DNA of 64,000 nt, taken from Atherinomorus stipes. Its lineage: Eukaryota > Chordata > Actinopteri > Atheriniformes > Atherinidae. The stretch spans positions 1-64,000 of the forward strand of contig JALJCO010010161.1 of the NCBI GenBank assembly GCA_023101725.1, written 5' to 3'. The position numbers and the translations under genes were made by a program. Positions within the stretch are counted from its first letter, which is position 1. The number at the start of each line of letters is the position of its first letter. Shown piece by piece: positions 1 to 10,523 of the stretch. The notes below the pieces were generated by a model. It saw only the letters and a list, made by a program, of their open reading frames with translations. It did no database searches and was not told where the DNA came from.

Positions 1-889
1 AAGACAACGTAGACGAGCCGAGTCCTGACGATGGTGTCTAGCAGAAAGCAGGTAAAGATTCTCCCATCATATCACAAATGCAAGACACGCTATTGTCTGA
101 ATGTCGCTAACTGCTAGCAGAGTGATTGCTAGCTACCTACTGTAAACATTAGAAAAGAGTGCGCTGCACTGCGAGAAGTAGCGCACTGTTGCCTGTCAAT
201 CACTCTTACTGCGGTAGAAGGAGTGATTGACGGGCAACAGACAAATAATTTTGCCGCCAAAAAATGCATGAATCAGTCCCAGCACTAAATATCATCATCA
301 TCAATCATCAATAATAACCTTTTCTACTTTAAACTTGGTCTATGAGCATGCAGCACGCGTCAGGGTTGATGAAACCACATCCACATGAACGTCAGCACCC
401 AGAGCTTAGCCAAAAAACAGCACCGTAGTGTTTCTAAACACATCATGTGTTCGTGCTTTTAATGTTGAAGCTGACAGGTATAAAAGCCCTCCAGGGTAAT
501 CGCAACCTGCCTTGTGGTTTCCTCCCAGCTGGAGCCCCCCTCTGGGGAGCATCTTCCACCTCCTTTAATCACTATTATCATAGCTGGATAGAAAAAGAAA
601 GTATAATCTCCCTGATGGGATCTTTAATGACAAATTAGTCTCAGGTGAGGAGCTAGACAATAACAATTAAAGGCGCAAGAAGAAGGAGCCAGCTCACCAA
701 AGATGATGATGATGATGATGACAGAAGTGACTGGTCACACCTGAGAATTTGAAGGCTGAATTTGACCAAATTCATTCATAGGCATCCTGGATTCTACAGG
801 ATCCTACAGTGGAAGTATTTATGTTAACATGACTGAATTGTAGAAAATAGTGTGCAAACGTCGAACTCAGACATGAAGCCAGTATGTTC
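1..889. other. Unclassified intronic DNA with a short hairpin and a (GAT)n run
   Basis: No coding sequence or recognisable element body is seen here apart from the hairpin at 186-240, listed separately. A short GAT trinucleotide run lies at about 703-723. The 63-codon open frame at 447-638 has no family resemblance and is probably chance. Confidence 0.5.
186..240. repeat. Perfect-looking 20-bp inverted repeat (hairpin)
   Basis: The arms at 186-205 (CTGTTGCCTGTCAATCACTC) and 221-240 are reverse complements with a single T/C mismatch, separated by a 15-nt loop. Either strand of RNA would fold into a stable hairpin. It may be the tip of a small fold-back transposon, because the surrounding sequence also has partial symmetry (GCGCTGCACTGCG, GTAGCGCACTG). 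Confidence 0.8.
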
Positions 890-1030
890 AATTTATTCAT
901 GGAAAACCCCTTGAGATGCAACATCTCGTTTACAAGGGGGACCAAAAGACAAAACACTGACATAACAAGACCAGACATAGTATGTCACACACAAACAAAA
1001 CATAAGATACAATACTACAGGAAGGGACAA
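890..1030 (-). mobile_element. Probable LINE 3' end (reverse orientation)
   Basis: Read on the minus strand, the segment contains GTAAACGAGATGTTGCATCT followed by CAAGGGGTTTTCCATGAAT and AAATTGAA. This resembles the 3' tail shared by many fish non-LTR elements, in which a 'cccttg...gagatgt...ctcaagggg' stem precedes AATAAA-like sequence. No reverse-transcriptase coding is present. Assignment rests on recall of the tail pattern only. Confidence 0.45.
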
Positions 1031-3160
1031 ACAAAATAAACCAGACAATAACATTTAACACAATCACAACCATGTCCTCCAACCGCCATATTCACGCCGC
1101 ATTACAGTTCCAATAACCAAAATGTAGGTCCATCACAATTTACACAATTCAAATTTATAGTACATAAGGAGCAAAAAAGAAAAAGAGAAGCAGAAAAAAC
1201 AACTTTTTCCTTCCTTTTCCTTCTTTCCTCCCTTCTTCCCTCTCTCCTTCTTGATAAAATAAAATCACAAACAAAGGCAAAGACTGTTTTAAGGTGAGTA
1301 AAAAGTGGGGATCTGAAATGGCGACAGAATATAATTGACCTTAGAGATGCAGGCAAATGGTTACATCACTTGGAGCTTTAAAGGAGAAAGACCACCGACC
1401 TGCCTTCCTGCGAACTAAAGGAACAATAAAGGTGAGATTTTCTGAGGGTTTGGTGTGAAAGGAGCGAGAAAACATTTTAAATATGCTGGTACGTCAGAGT
1501 GAACACATTCGAAAATAAACTGCAACCAGTGCCACCGTCGTCTCCTGTCAGCCTGTAACCAGTTAAGTCTCTCGTATAATGTACAGTGATGAGTTCTACA
1601 GGGACATCTTAAGATAAATCTGCAGAGTATTAAATACCACATTTAATGGTCTAAGATTTGTATCATATGTATTTTAATAGATTATGTCAGAATAATCAAT
1701 AACCGGTAAAGTTAACTGCGAGACGATTTCCTTTCTTATCTGTTGTGTGAAACAGTTGGATGATCGTTATAAAGGCATTAGACAAGAATAAACTTGTTTA
1801 ATTATATAATAAATATGTGGTTTGAATTTTAGCTCTGGATCTGGCCACAAACCTAAATATTTCACTGATGTTTCAACATTCATTGGTGAACCATTAGCAA
1901 AACTGATGGTTCACCAAGTTTTAAAAGATTCACCTTTAACCAATTTTGAATTTAATTTAAGTCCTCCTGCATTAAATGTTGTTCACTTATCAGTATGTTT
2001 AGTTGCCCGAGGATTAATGGAGTCCATGTCTGAGAGGTTTCTGTACGTCCCAACACAAGATGCAGCTGCAGTGAAGATGGATGCTCGCTGTTTCAGGCTA
2101 AATTAAAGGGAAACAGCAAGACTCTTTGCTTGTCAAACAGGCGGTCGTGAGGCCCTTTAAGACAGGATCACAGTGTAAATATCTGTCTATGTCGATTCAG
2201 AGACCTTCGTGTTCTTCTCTTGCGATTCCGGTGCCAGGAAAATTGAGAAAACTATGCATGACAAAGTCCTCTAAGATATTATTCTTTCTTGTAGTGTGAC
2301 TTCAGTGCAGACACTCCACGTCCTGTGCAGAGTCACAATGGAAGCAGATGTCCTATATTCCAGGGGGTATCAGTTGGCAAGGTCACTGGGCTGATTGATG
2401 TTAGCCTTCACAGCCCTGCTCTGCGTACAGGTTCAACACAAATCTCCATTTTTAAGGTGCTAGAAAAGTAGTGGCCATGGGGAGGAAAGGCTCCTTGAAC
2501 ATTCCCTGAGGATTTCCTGCTCTGTCTTTGCCAAAAAAGATAGTTGTGTGCACTGCACTCGTTTATTTGTAACTGGAGGGTGCAACACAAATCTATGCCC
2601 TTTCTGCATAACAACAAAAATCATCAGAGTTTAGCGAGTGGCTGCAGTTGTATAAAGACTATTTCATCATGCTGGGCGCTGGCATGTGTGCAATCAGCAC
2701 CGGTGGGCCTGACGAGAGGGTGCCAGCATGGGAACAATACTGGCCCATGCTATTTGACTGAATGGACATCTTCCACCCAAATAAACAGCAGGTTGGCCCG
2801 CATAAATGTTGCAAATATCAAGGTTGCTTCTCTTCATGTACACTATCATTATGCAGAAGATAAAACAGCACAAAGGCCTGCACACACGAATAGGCACACG
2901 TGCACGCCAGGCGCTGTCACGAATAGAAGGGAAATGTGGGAACAAAGGGCTCATGGGGAGATAATTTACAGTTTTTTCCTGCAAAAAGCTCTCCATACAT
3001 ACGTCGCTGCACAATATTTAGCCAATGTTGGAACCCTCTAACTGAATCTGAGACATTTTTACTTTCACATGAAACTCTCGTATTTTCACTCCCAATATTT
3101 AGTTATTAGTTACATATTTCCTGTTCAACATTTTCAGTTTTAGATTGGGCCTCTATATAA
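1031..3160. other. Unclassified intronic DNA
   Basis: I see no gene or clear transposon in this 2.1 kb. A pyrimidine-rich patch (TTCC/TTCT runs) lies at about 1200-1255. The open frames at 1822-2106 and 2544-3041 (94 and 165 codons) show no domain, signal peptide or family resemblance and no codon bias distinguishing them from background. Confidence 0.5.
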
Positions 3161-3420
3161 GACATCATCTCCAGCAAAACTCCTAAAAGGTAGAATCCGG
3201 AGTTTTCCCCCTGAAAATAAACGCTAGACTTGTGCGAATGAAATCCGTCTCAATCCGCACCTTTGGGCCTCTGCTCTCATGTGGCGCTGACTTTGTTTGC
3301 AACTCCCCTCTCCCCCCGACTGTATTACTGTTTTTTCTCTTTGTTTTGGTGTGTTCGGGACATTTCTGGTGGATTTGCATATTTGTCACCAGCCAATGCC
3401 AGAGCTAAAGGCGTAGCGCT
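3160..3420. repeat. Diverged relative of the 4967-5572 fold-back family
   Basis: Two blocks match the fold-back element further right. AGACATCATCTCCAGCAAAA with a following GGTAGAAT corresponds to AGACATTATCTGCAGTAAAA and GGTAGAAT. GACTTTGTTTGCAACTCCCC corresponds to AACTTTGTCTGCATTTCCCT. The spacing is altered, so this is an old, rearranged copy or a related subfamily. Confidence 0.4.
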
Positions 3421-3575
3421 CTATGGTGATAAACTCATTGACTGGAGTCGAAGCCAGTCACTCAAATGATCCCCCCCAAAAAGAAAAAAAGAAAAGAAAA
3501 TGGCAGATGTAATGAAGAAAAGGAAGTATTGTGTGGCGAAAAGAGCTTTAGATTGTGCACGCTCAAAAATCTAAA

Positions 3576-3710
3576 ATTCATCTATTTTACCAATGAAATC
3601 TTGCGAGATTTCATAGTTATCTTACAAATTCTCGTGAGATTTCACAAAACCTGCGAGATTATGTGACTGAACGATGAAATCCTGTGAGATTTCGTCAGTA
3701 AAATAGATTG
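3576..3710. repeat. Small palindromic element rich in GAAATC..GAGATTTC motifs
   Basis: CTATTTTACCAATGAAATC at the left is mirrored by GAAATC..GTGAGATTTCG..CAGTAAAATAG at the right, and the interior repeats the short palindrome-like motif (AAATCT)(T/C)G(T/C)GAGATTT four times. This looks like a small non-autonomous fold-back element. No superfamily can be named. Confidence 0.5.
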
Positions 3711-3714
3711 GTAC

Positions 3715-3795
3715 CGCATTTTTAAATATCAATATATCAGCATATGAAAATATCACAATATTTCAGTGTATTGATATTTTTTTCCCAGCCCTAAT
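3715..3795. mobile_element. One terminus of a 'CCCAGCCCTA' MITE
   Basis: ATATCACAATATTTCAGTGT and GATATTTTTTTCCCAGCCCTA form the right end of a common fish MITE whose other end begins TAGGGCTGGG. The same internal phrase (AAATCACAATATTTCAGTGA) recurs at 17795-17815. The left end was not found, so this is a fragment. Confidence 0.45.
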
Positions 3796-4074
3796 GTTTA
3801 CAGTGTTTGAAAACGTAACTGAGTCATTTCTTCGACAAATTCAACCCTTACAAACATCCGCTGGCAGCTGCTGAACATTCCTACTTAAGAACCATAAAAA
3901 CCCGGCAGTACCGTTATCTTGCTGCAGTTAAACAAATACTACGTATACAGATCTGACAATGGATGTAAAACTGACAGAACACCTTTACAATTTCCCGGAT
4001 TGTCTCGTCTTCCACTCAAGCGGTTGTCTCTCATCGTCCCATTATTTCCACTGAAAGAATATCATCCACATCTT

Positions 4075-4365
4075 TGGACTTCCAAAGCTTTTATTACAAA
4101 AAGGGTCCATGGGGTTCCGGTCTGGACTTTGTGTTGGCCAGTCCATGCCTGAAAATGATGCCTCATGGTCCCTGAACCACTCATCCTGGAATATGCCCGT
4201 GCCATCAGGGAAGATGGGAAGAACCTGCTCATATATTTTAGTCAGCTGACCTCGTTCTTTGGGTACGAACATTCCTGACATACCCCACTGCCCCCATAAG
4301 CTTACGGTAGGCCATAGGCATAAAGGCTACATCTACATCACTCATCAGATCACATGACCTTCCTC
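4075..4365 (-). pseudogene. Decayed Tc1/mariner transposase fragment
   Basis: On the minus strand a short open frame reads [20 protein letters not shown] followed by [12 protein letters not shown]. The '(W)PPQSPDxNPIE' signature around the third catalytic residue of Tc1-like DDE transposases is recognisable, with the expected glutamate position now aspartate in a disrupted context (NPMDPF). Upstream nucleotide sequence still matches the coding order of such transposases (CCTACCGTAAGCTTATGGGG, then GAACGAGGTCAGCTGACT), but the reading frame is broken and large parts are missing. No terminal inverted repeats were found. It is an old, inactive copy. Confidence 0.75.
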
Positions 4366-4960
4366 TATTGAATCCAATCTTTATGCTCCCTGGCAAATTG
4401 AAGCCTTTTTCCAATTAGATTCACTGACAAGTGTTTTTTTTTTTCTTTAATGGCTACACAGCAGTTTAATCCCATTTTTATGATGAGTTCTACTGTGGTT
4501 TATTTCCCAAACTGATAACTGATCACTATAATTAACTTTTGTACAACCACATTTTTTCCTTTAAGAGGAAGAAACTTCCTCGAGTCAATGCATTGAACAG
4601 TTCTTAGTTTGATGCCAGCAGCTGAATCCTTCTGAACGAGGTGTGTTGCAGCAGGGAAACCCGTGATGCCTGCTGGACGTTGGGCCCTCGAGGACCGGAG
4701 TTGCCTACAGCTGGTTTACACTGTGAGATGCACAAAGACAGCAAGTGTGGAGGAGGGAGTGCAGGGACAAATGGCAGCTGGGTTCAACAGACATGTCCCC
4801 GTTCAATCGTTTAAAACAGGATGGGGTTTTTCAGTCCTGCCATTTCACCTTTTTTTGGGTGTGTGTGTGTCAGAGCATTTAATTAATGTGCCATAATTAG
4901 GGAGATTTTAAGCAAAATTGTAAAAATGCTCCGAGAAAACATCATCCACCCCACTTTTAA
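4366..4960. other. Unclassified intronic DNA
   Basis: No gene or clear element is visible. A T-tract at about 4434-4447 and a short GT run at 4858-4869 are the only simple-sequence features. Confidence 0.5.
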
Positions 4961-4966
4961 AAAATA

Positions 4967-5572
4967 AGTTTTTTTTTCCAACCTGGACCTTATTTCTGGG
5001 GGAGTATATATGTGCGTTTACTCACCGCTAACTTTGTCTGCATTTCCCTCTCCCCCGAAAGTATATTATGCCGAGTGGCCCTTCATTGTACGTCCTGTAA
5101 GATGGCGGAGACGGAGCAGCCACTATATGAGACATTATCTGCAGTAAAACTAGATTTTCACCAATATTTTAAGTAGAATGAACGAACGAACGAGTACTAT
5201 TGTCCCGTGAGTTCAGACTTAGCTTTCCGTTAGTTATCAGGTGTTCTACACACTTTTCGGGGCCGCGCGTTGCGTAGTACAGCTGAGAAGATCAGCTGCT
5301 ACCCAGACAACAAAAACTCTGAACACACAGGACAATACTCATCCGTTCGTCCATTCTACCTAAATCATTGATGAAATCAAGGAGTTTTACTGCAGATAAT
5401 GTCTGATAATGTCTGACTGCCCCGTCTCCACCATGATCCTGGACGGTCACCGGAAGGGCGACTCAGCATAATACCTTCTGAAGGACTCAAAGTGATGCAG
5501 AAACTTTACCAGTGAGTAAATGCACGTATAAACTCCTAGAAATAAGGTCTAGGTTGAAAAACAGAAACTTAT
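4967..5572. mobile_element. Fold-back element with ~250-bp inverted arms
   Basis: The left arm (about 4967-5215) and right arm (about 5328-5572) are diverged reverse complements over nearly their whole length. Paired landmarks are CCAACCTGGACCTTATTTCT with CAACCTAGACCTTATTTCT, GCGTTTACTCAC with GCATTTACTCAC, GAGACATTATCTGCAGTAAA with the same phrase on the other strand, and TAGAATGAACGAACG with TAGAATGGACGAACG. About 110 bp of spacer remains. No coding capacity is seen. It fits a long-TIR MITE. Termini and target duplication are not certain. Confidence 0.75.
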
Positions 5573-6120
5573 CCTTGAACCCATTTTGCCCCACTGGCAA
5601 CAACTGTTGCCAAAGTGTATCATCGTCATTTTCTATCACAATAAAAATAAATCTCAAGGTACTAATGCAACTTTTTCCACTTAGTGGACGACTTAGAAAA
5701 AGGCGTTTATGAAAAATAGTTTCCAAGTGCTTCCTGTCACGTGACATCATCTGCTTTCTGCTCCTTCCAGCAGAAGACACGGCGAATGCAAATCCTTCTG
5801 GAAAGAGCTAATTATTAATAAATTTATAAGGATTTTCTCCCCAATCAAATGTAGTGCTGAAGCTTGTCACTAGAGGAAAACACTGTCTGCAGGATTGCTC
5901 ATAATTTACTTATTTCAGATTGTAGAATGATGTACAATGGCTCATTCAGTTCTCTTAGAAAACTCTTCTTAGCTAAATAAATTCACAGGTATTCAAAGCC
6001 TGTGTCCATATCAGGGATGCACACATCTACAGTAGCCCTCAAGAACTACCCTGCAACTACTGAAGCACCTTCTCCAACACACCTGACTCAAATGGATGAA
6101 TTATTTTACCTCATGATGTA

Positions 6121-6475
6121 GTATCCAGTCACGTCTGAAGAGCTAGAAGTGAAACTAGTTGGGCGTTTCCCACCGTCGCCATCTTGCTGTGTCGCTTCTA
6201 TCGTCACTCCCGGGAAATACTAGAATGGGTAAAGAGCGGCCTCGGGGCAAATGACTGACAGCCAACGTACTCGGGGTTAAATGCTGTCTGAGATAAGCAG
6301 TGGGCAAAACGTAAGACGTGTTTGGACATGCTTTTCCTGCTAAAAACCACCATTTTTACCTCTCTGCTGCAGACTGAGACCTTACCGAGAGCAAACAAGG
6401 AGCTAACTGTTAGCCACTGGCCAGCAGGCCGGCCCCCAGGCTGCCAACTCTCAATCGAAAGGACACGCCCCTAAT
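6121..6475 (-). repeat. Probable interspersed repeat fragment, unclassified
   Basis: The sequence (GCCATCTTGCTGTGTCGCTT, TCGTCACTCCCGGGAAATAC, GGACACGCCCCTAATTATG) has the character of fish transposon-derived DNA that I recall recurring between genes. There is no second copy in this window to prove it. The 64-codon minus-strand frame is not recognisable. Confidence 0.3.
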
Positions 6476-6587
6476 TATGTGTAATTTCAAGATTAAATAA
6501 CATATAAACGGATGAGTCAGAAAAACATTCACCCCCCCACAGTTGACATGAAGATAAACTTGACCTACGAAAGCTACAATGTTTGAA

Positions 6588-7920
6588 CCAGACTGTAAAC
6601 ATATTAATTTCTGCTGTAAACATGTTTATTCCTGCTGTAAGAATGTTTATTCCTGCTTTAAACATGTTTATTTTTGCTGTAAAAATGTTTATTTCTGCTG
6701 TAAACATGTTAATCTCTGCTGTAAAAATGTTTATTTCTGCTGTTAACATGTTTATTTCTGCTGTAAAAATGTTTATTTCTGCTGAAAACATGTTTATTTC
6801 TGCTGTTAACATGTTTATTTCTGCTGTAAACAGCTTTATCTCTGCTGTAAACATGTTTATTTTTGCTGTAAAAATGTTTATTTCTGCTGAAAACATGTTT
6901 ATTTCTGCTGTTAACATGTTTATTTCTGCTGTAAACAGCTTTATCTCTGCTGTAAACATGTTTATTTTTGCTGTAAAAATGTTTATTTCTGCTGAAAACC
7001 TGTTTATTTCTGCTGTTAACATGTTAATTCTGCTGTAAACAGCTTTATCTCTGCTGTAAACATGTTTATTTCTGCTGTAAACATGTTTGTCTGTCGTTAA
7101 CATGTTTATTTCTGCTGTAAAAATGTTTATTTCTGCTGTAAACATGTTAATCTCTGCTGTAAACATGTTTATTTCTGCTGTAAACATGTTTATGTCTGCC
7201 GTTAACATGTTTATTTCTGCTGTAAAAATGTTTATTTCTGCTGTAAACATGTTTATTTCTGCTGTAAAAATGTTTATTTCTGCTGTAAACATGTTTATCT
7301 CTGCTGTAAACATGTTTATTTCTGCTGTAAACATGTTTGTCTGTCGTTAACATGTTTATTTCTGCTGTAAAAATGTTTATTTCTGCTGTAAACATGTTAA
7401 TCTCTGCTGTAAACATGTTGATTTCTGCTGTAAACATGTTTATTTCTGCTGTAAACATGTTTATGTCTGCCGTTAACATGTTTATTTCTGCTGTAAAAAT
7501 GTTTATTTCTGCTGTGAACATGTTTATTTCTGCTGTTAACATGTTTATCTCTGCTGTAAACATGTTTATTTCTGCTGTAAACATGTTTATGTCTGCTGTT
7601 AACATGTTTATTTCTTGTTTATTCTGTAAAAATGTTTATTTCTGCTGTAAACGTGTTGATTTCTGCTGTTAACATGTTTATCTCTGCTGTAAACATGTTT
7701 TTTCTGCTGTAAAAATGTTTATTCCTGCTGTAAATGTGTTTTTTCTGCCGTAACTGTGTTCATTTTTCTGGAGAAAGGATATTTTTTGCTGGGAAGGTGT
7801 TTATTTTTTTGGTAAAAAGTTTATGTTTGTCGGTAAAAAGTTTAATTCTGCTGGAAAAAAGATTATTTCTGCTGTACTGTGTTCATTTCTGCTGTAAACA
7901 TGTTTATTCCTGATGTGAAG
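6588..7920. repeat. 21-bp minisatellite, degenerate toward its right end
   Basis: The unit is AACATGTTTATTTCTGCTGT plus A. It is nearly uniform from about 6600 to 7610 and decays to 7915. Because 21 is divisible by three and the unit lacks stops, it reads NMFISAV on the plus strand and INMFTAE on the minus strand in long open frames; these are not proteins. Variant units recur in order. A 105-bp (five-unit) block begins at about 6781, 6886 and 6991. A 250-bp block begins at 7081 (ACATGTTTGTCTGTCGTTAA) and 7331. The array therefore grew by duplication at several scales. Single-base slips near 7026 and 7090 break the phase. Confidence 0.95.
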
Positions 7921-8880
7921 TTGGTCTTTGTAACATGGGAGTCGATTTGTTATGTTTTGCAGCCCCTAGTGGATGAAGAAAGAACTACATGTTTTTTTTA
8001 GCACTTCTGGATATCCAGAATGGCCTCACTGTTGGCCACCGGAGGTTGCTGCTTTGGCGGTGGGGGGCAAGTCCTGTCCTTCCTGGGAAGATAATGTGCA
8101 TTGGTATCCATGAACAATTGAATATCTTTTTGTTTTATACCCCTCCCCTCCCTCCACCTTGTTGTTATAATTTATTAGCACTATATAATTATTTTTATCA
8201 CTATATTTTTTATCATTATTTCTGTATTATTACCTTTAACCTCGTGACCACTGGCAGTCAGAAAAATGCTATTTTCCTCTGAAACAAAGTACAAAAAGGA
8301 AAAACTAAATATACAATGAGGTTCAGAGGGACTCAACTGATAAAATTTTATACCTTACAACTCAGAAAAAATTGGGCATAAATGAATTAATCTGTATTGA
8401 CGTTTTGTGTCAGTACTGGCTCTCCTGACACGGAGCTCAGTGGAGAGTTTGAGGTTTAAAAACCTTCAACCTGTGTTTCCATCAAACACGCATTTAACCA
8501 CAGTGATGTTGGAGCAGGTGCATGCTTCCTCCGGTGTGAACCGCAGGTATTCGCCACCAGCGTTTTCATCTACCCGCCCAGACACGGGCGTTCAGCGGAT
8601 CTCAGTCGCCTTTCATTTCAGACACCACCTCCCAGAATCACAGTTCACCGGATTCTTCAAGGTCAGACTCAGAACGAGAGGAAATTCATGGGAAAGGACA
8701 CGTGGAGACATGTACGAAGGTTTATTCTGGTCCTTTGTTTCATTAAAACCACAGTCTGATGCTTCTCTGCAGTAATTAAGACTTAATGAGATACAATCAT
8801 GAATTATACTGTGTGAAAAATGAAGTGTTAATTATGAATTTGTGGAAGAGATTATAATCAAGTTGAACCAGTTTTTGAAA
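7921..8880. other. Unclassified intronic DNA
   Basis: No gene is seen. The 122-codon plus-strand frame at 8407-8775 has no recognisable domain. The AT-rich stretch around 8170-8230 is low complexity. Confidence 0.5.
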
Positions 8881-8884
8881 AATA

Positions 8885-8887
<3 letters not shown>

Positions 8888-8930
<43 letters not shown>

Positions 8931-8941
8931 GTATGTATATG
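8888..8941. repeat. (AT)n followed by (GTAT)n microsatellite
   Basis: An uninterrupted AT dinucleotide run passes directly into GTAT tetranucleotides, a compound microsatellite. It lies about 0.6 kb from the IgLON exon on its downstream side. Confidence 0.95.
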
Positions 8942-9544
8942 ACAATAAATTCTTTTTTCAACTAGCCCTCTGCTGATATTAAAGCCCTGAACAGTATCTG
9001 TGTCATCTCAGGGTTGCAAGCAGAGTCTGTTTGATGTGGTTTATTTTCTTTTTGTGATCTTGAGGTATCTGATGCAGCTACTTGTTTAATTACATCCAAT
9101 CTTTAATTAGATGTCAATTTAGTGTAGCTGCAGGATCAAGAACTTTAATGAAGACTCATGATGGTGGCGCTAATTGTTTGTGGAAACTAACCGTGGAAGA
9201 AATTGATTTCATCATAGATAAAAGTCTCGGCTCCAACAGTTAACTGAGAATCTTCGAATGAAATTGAGCCAAAGATGTTTTTATGTACGGTGCTCTGAAT
9301 CAATATCTATTGGGAATCTGAAATTGAATCGAGATTCAATCCGAACCTCGTCTGCTGGCCTGATGCTCAGAGAATTCCATCTAATCACACCATCCTGAAC
9401 CAAAAAATAGATTTCCTATTTGATCTTTAATCTGAAATGATTATGGACATCCGGCCTGCAAAGAAAGCAGACAGAGCACCGTCCAAGTGCCGAGCCTTTC
9501 AGATCCAGCAGCTGAATCCATCACTGACGGAGGCAGCGGCAGCA

Positions 9545-9556
9545 GCTTACCTTGAA
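9545..9556 (-). promoter_or_regulatory. 5' splice site of the IgLON exon
   Basis: On the minus strand the sequence reads TTCAAG|GTAAGC, a near-consensus U1 donor. It splits the codon after VHLIVQ in phase 1, as expected between the Ig1 and Ig2 exons of this family. Translation past it gives [11 protein letters not shown], which has no resemblance to IgLON domain 2. Confidence 0.85.
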
Positions 9557-9786
9557 CGATGAGATGGACTCTTGTGGACTTTGGCTTCTTGTTCGTGAGG
9601 ATGGAGCAAACGTAGGGGCCTTCATCATGAACGTCGACATTCTGGATCTTGATGCTGTACTCCGTGACCGCCGTGTTTTCCATGAGGACCACGCGAGGAT
9701 CCAGGGACCACTTCTCCGTCCCCGCAAAGAGAATGGTGGTACGGTTGAGCCACGCCACTCTCGAGACTTTGCTGTCCACATTGCAT
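9551..9786 (-). CDS. IgLON-family cell-adhesion protein, internal exon encoding most of Ig domain 1 (OPCML/NTM-like)
   Basis: IgLON proteins are GPI-anchored neuronal surface molecules with three Ig domains that mediate adhesion and neurite guidance. This exon encodes 78 complete codons plus a split codon at each end. It starts just before the first Ig cysteine (RC-N-V-D), continues through the diagnostic [13 protein letters not shown] block with the core tryptophan and an N-R-T glycosylation sequon, then [10 protein letters not shown], and ends with [12 protein letters not shown] and VHLIVQ. The D-x-G-x-Y-x-C motif and both disulphide cysteines are intact. On the minus strand a pyrimidine-rich tract ends in ATCAG at 9787 (acceptor) and the exon stops at CAAG before GTAAGC (9545-9550, donor), giving phase 2 entry and phase 1 exit. 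VHLIVQ at the end of domain 1 matches the IgLON pattern I know. Wording is closest to OPCML/NTM rather than LSAMP, NEGR1 or IGLON5, but I cannot settle the paralogue. No stop or frameshift is present, so it looks functional. Confidence 0.93.
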
Positions 9787-9826
9787 CTGATGTGAGCAAA
9801 GAAAGACAGAAACACAGGAAAATAAA
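9787..9826 (-). promoter_or_regulatory. 3' splice site and polypyrimidine tract of the IgLON exon
   Basis: Read on the minus strand, this stretch is rich in T and C (TTTCTGTCTTTCTTTGCTC) and ends in CACATCAG, directly upstream of the conserved cysteine codon. It is a textbook vertebrate acceptor. It matters because the open frame continues upstream to a methionine at 9851, but those extra residues are hydrophobic translation of intron and should not be counted as a signal peptide. Confidence 0.85.
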
Positions 9827-9970
9827 GAACCTGAAACCCCACACAAATCATTGTTAAAGGAATTTATGAAAAGTGAAAATAAGAAAATTTAAGAAAAGAA
9901 ATGAAATTGCTCAAACTTTTCAGAACATGATGTTAAAGTCTAATATATGCACAGTGTATGACATTATATA

Positions 9971-10512
9971 CAGTCATCCTCAAAATCACCCATAGCCTCA
10001 CATTAAAGAAAAAAAAAAATCAGCTGTCAGTGAAATGAGTTGAAATTGACAAAATAAATAAAAATTCTATGAAAATCATGACATTGATTTTTTATTGTAG
10101 TTCAAAAGAAACACTAAAAAAAAAAAAAAAACACAAAAAAATTTAAACTAGCAAACAAGCATGACGGGGCTCCGAAGCTCATATTTTCTTTAACAACATT
10201 TTGAGACATCAGGTTTTTTCTGTAACGTTCAAAAAGATTTCTGCACCTGTTGGCAGGTATGTTGGTCCAGGGTTCATGGGAAAGGTGCTTTTTTATGTCT
10301 AGGACAATTTTGTATGTTTTTTAAAAATATATTTAATATATATATATATATATTTCCAACCAAAATCCAAAAGCAATATCATATTTCAATACATTATAAT
10401 TTTGTAAATTTTTATTAATTTTTAGTTCCTTTAGTTTCTTGTTATTTGAATTACTGCTGTGAATTTAGCCTCTTCTTGAATTGGAGGGTATGAAAGATTT
10501 TGAGGACGACTG
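9971..10512 (+). mobile_element. Tc1/mariner-type MITE, family A copy 1
   Basis: The element begins CAGTCATCCTCAAAATCACC and ends in the reverse complement GATTTTGAGGACGACTG; both ends continue inward (CCTCACATTAAAG and GAATTGGAGGGTATG). The body carries AATCAGCTGTCAGTGAAATG, GACGGGGCTCCGAAGCTCA and GCACCTGTTGGCAGGTATGT, all shared with copies at 30221 and 57192. No open frame is present. The TA target seen at copy 3 supports a Tc1/mariner-type mobiliser. Confidence 0.85.
10335..10352. repeat. (TA)n microsatellite inside family A copy 1
   Basis: A short TA run interrupts the MITE at the place where copy 2 carries a T-rich stretch, so it probably expanded after insertion. Confidence 0.85.
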
Positions 10513-10523
10513 CATATATATAT

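Noticed and set aside
2544..3041. 165-codon plus-strand frame, the longest outside arrays
   Set aside because: Overlapped by an equally open minus-strand frame, no domain, no splice or start context and no sign of codon preference.
6471..7605. Repeat proteins NMFISAV (plus) and INMFTAE (minus)
   Set aside because: A 21-bp minisatellite keeps frame because 21 is divisible by three. Both strands are open, and slips break every frame.
9787..9851. Signal peptide before the Ig domain ([21 protein letters not shown])
   Set aside because: Hydrophobic residues come from the polypyrimidine tract read through the acceptor; the splice site at 9787 and family structure place the real exon start at the cysteine.
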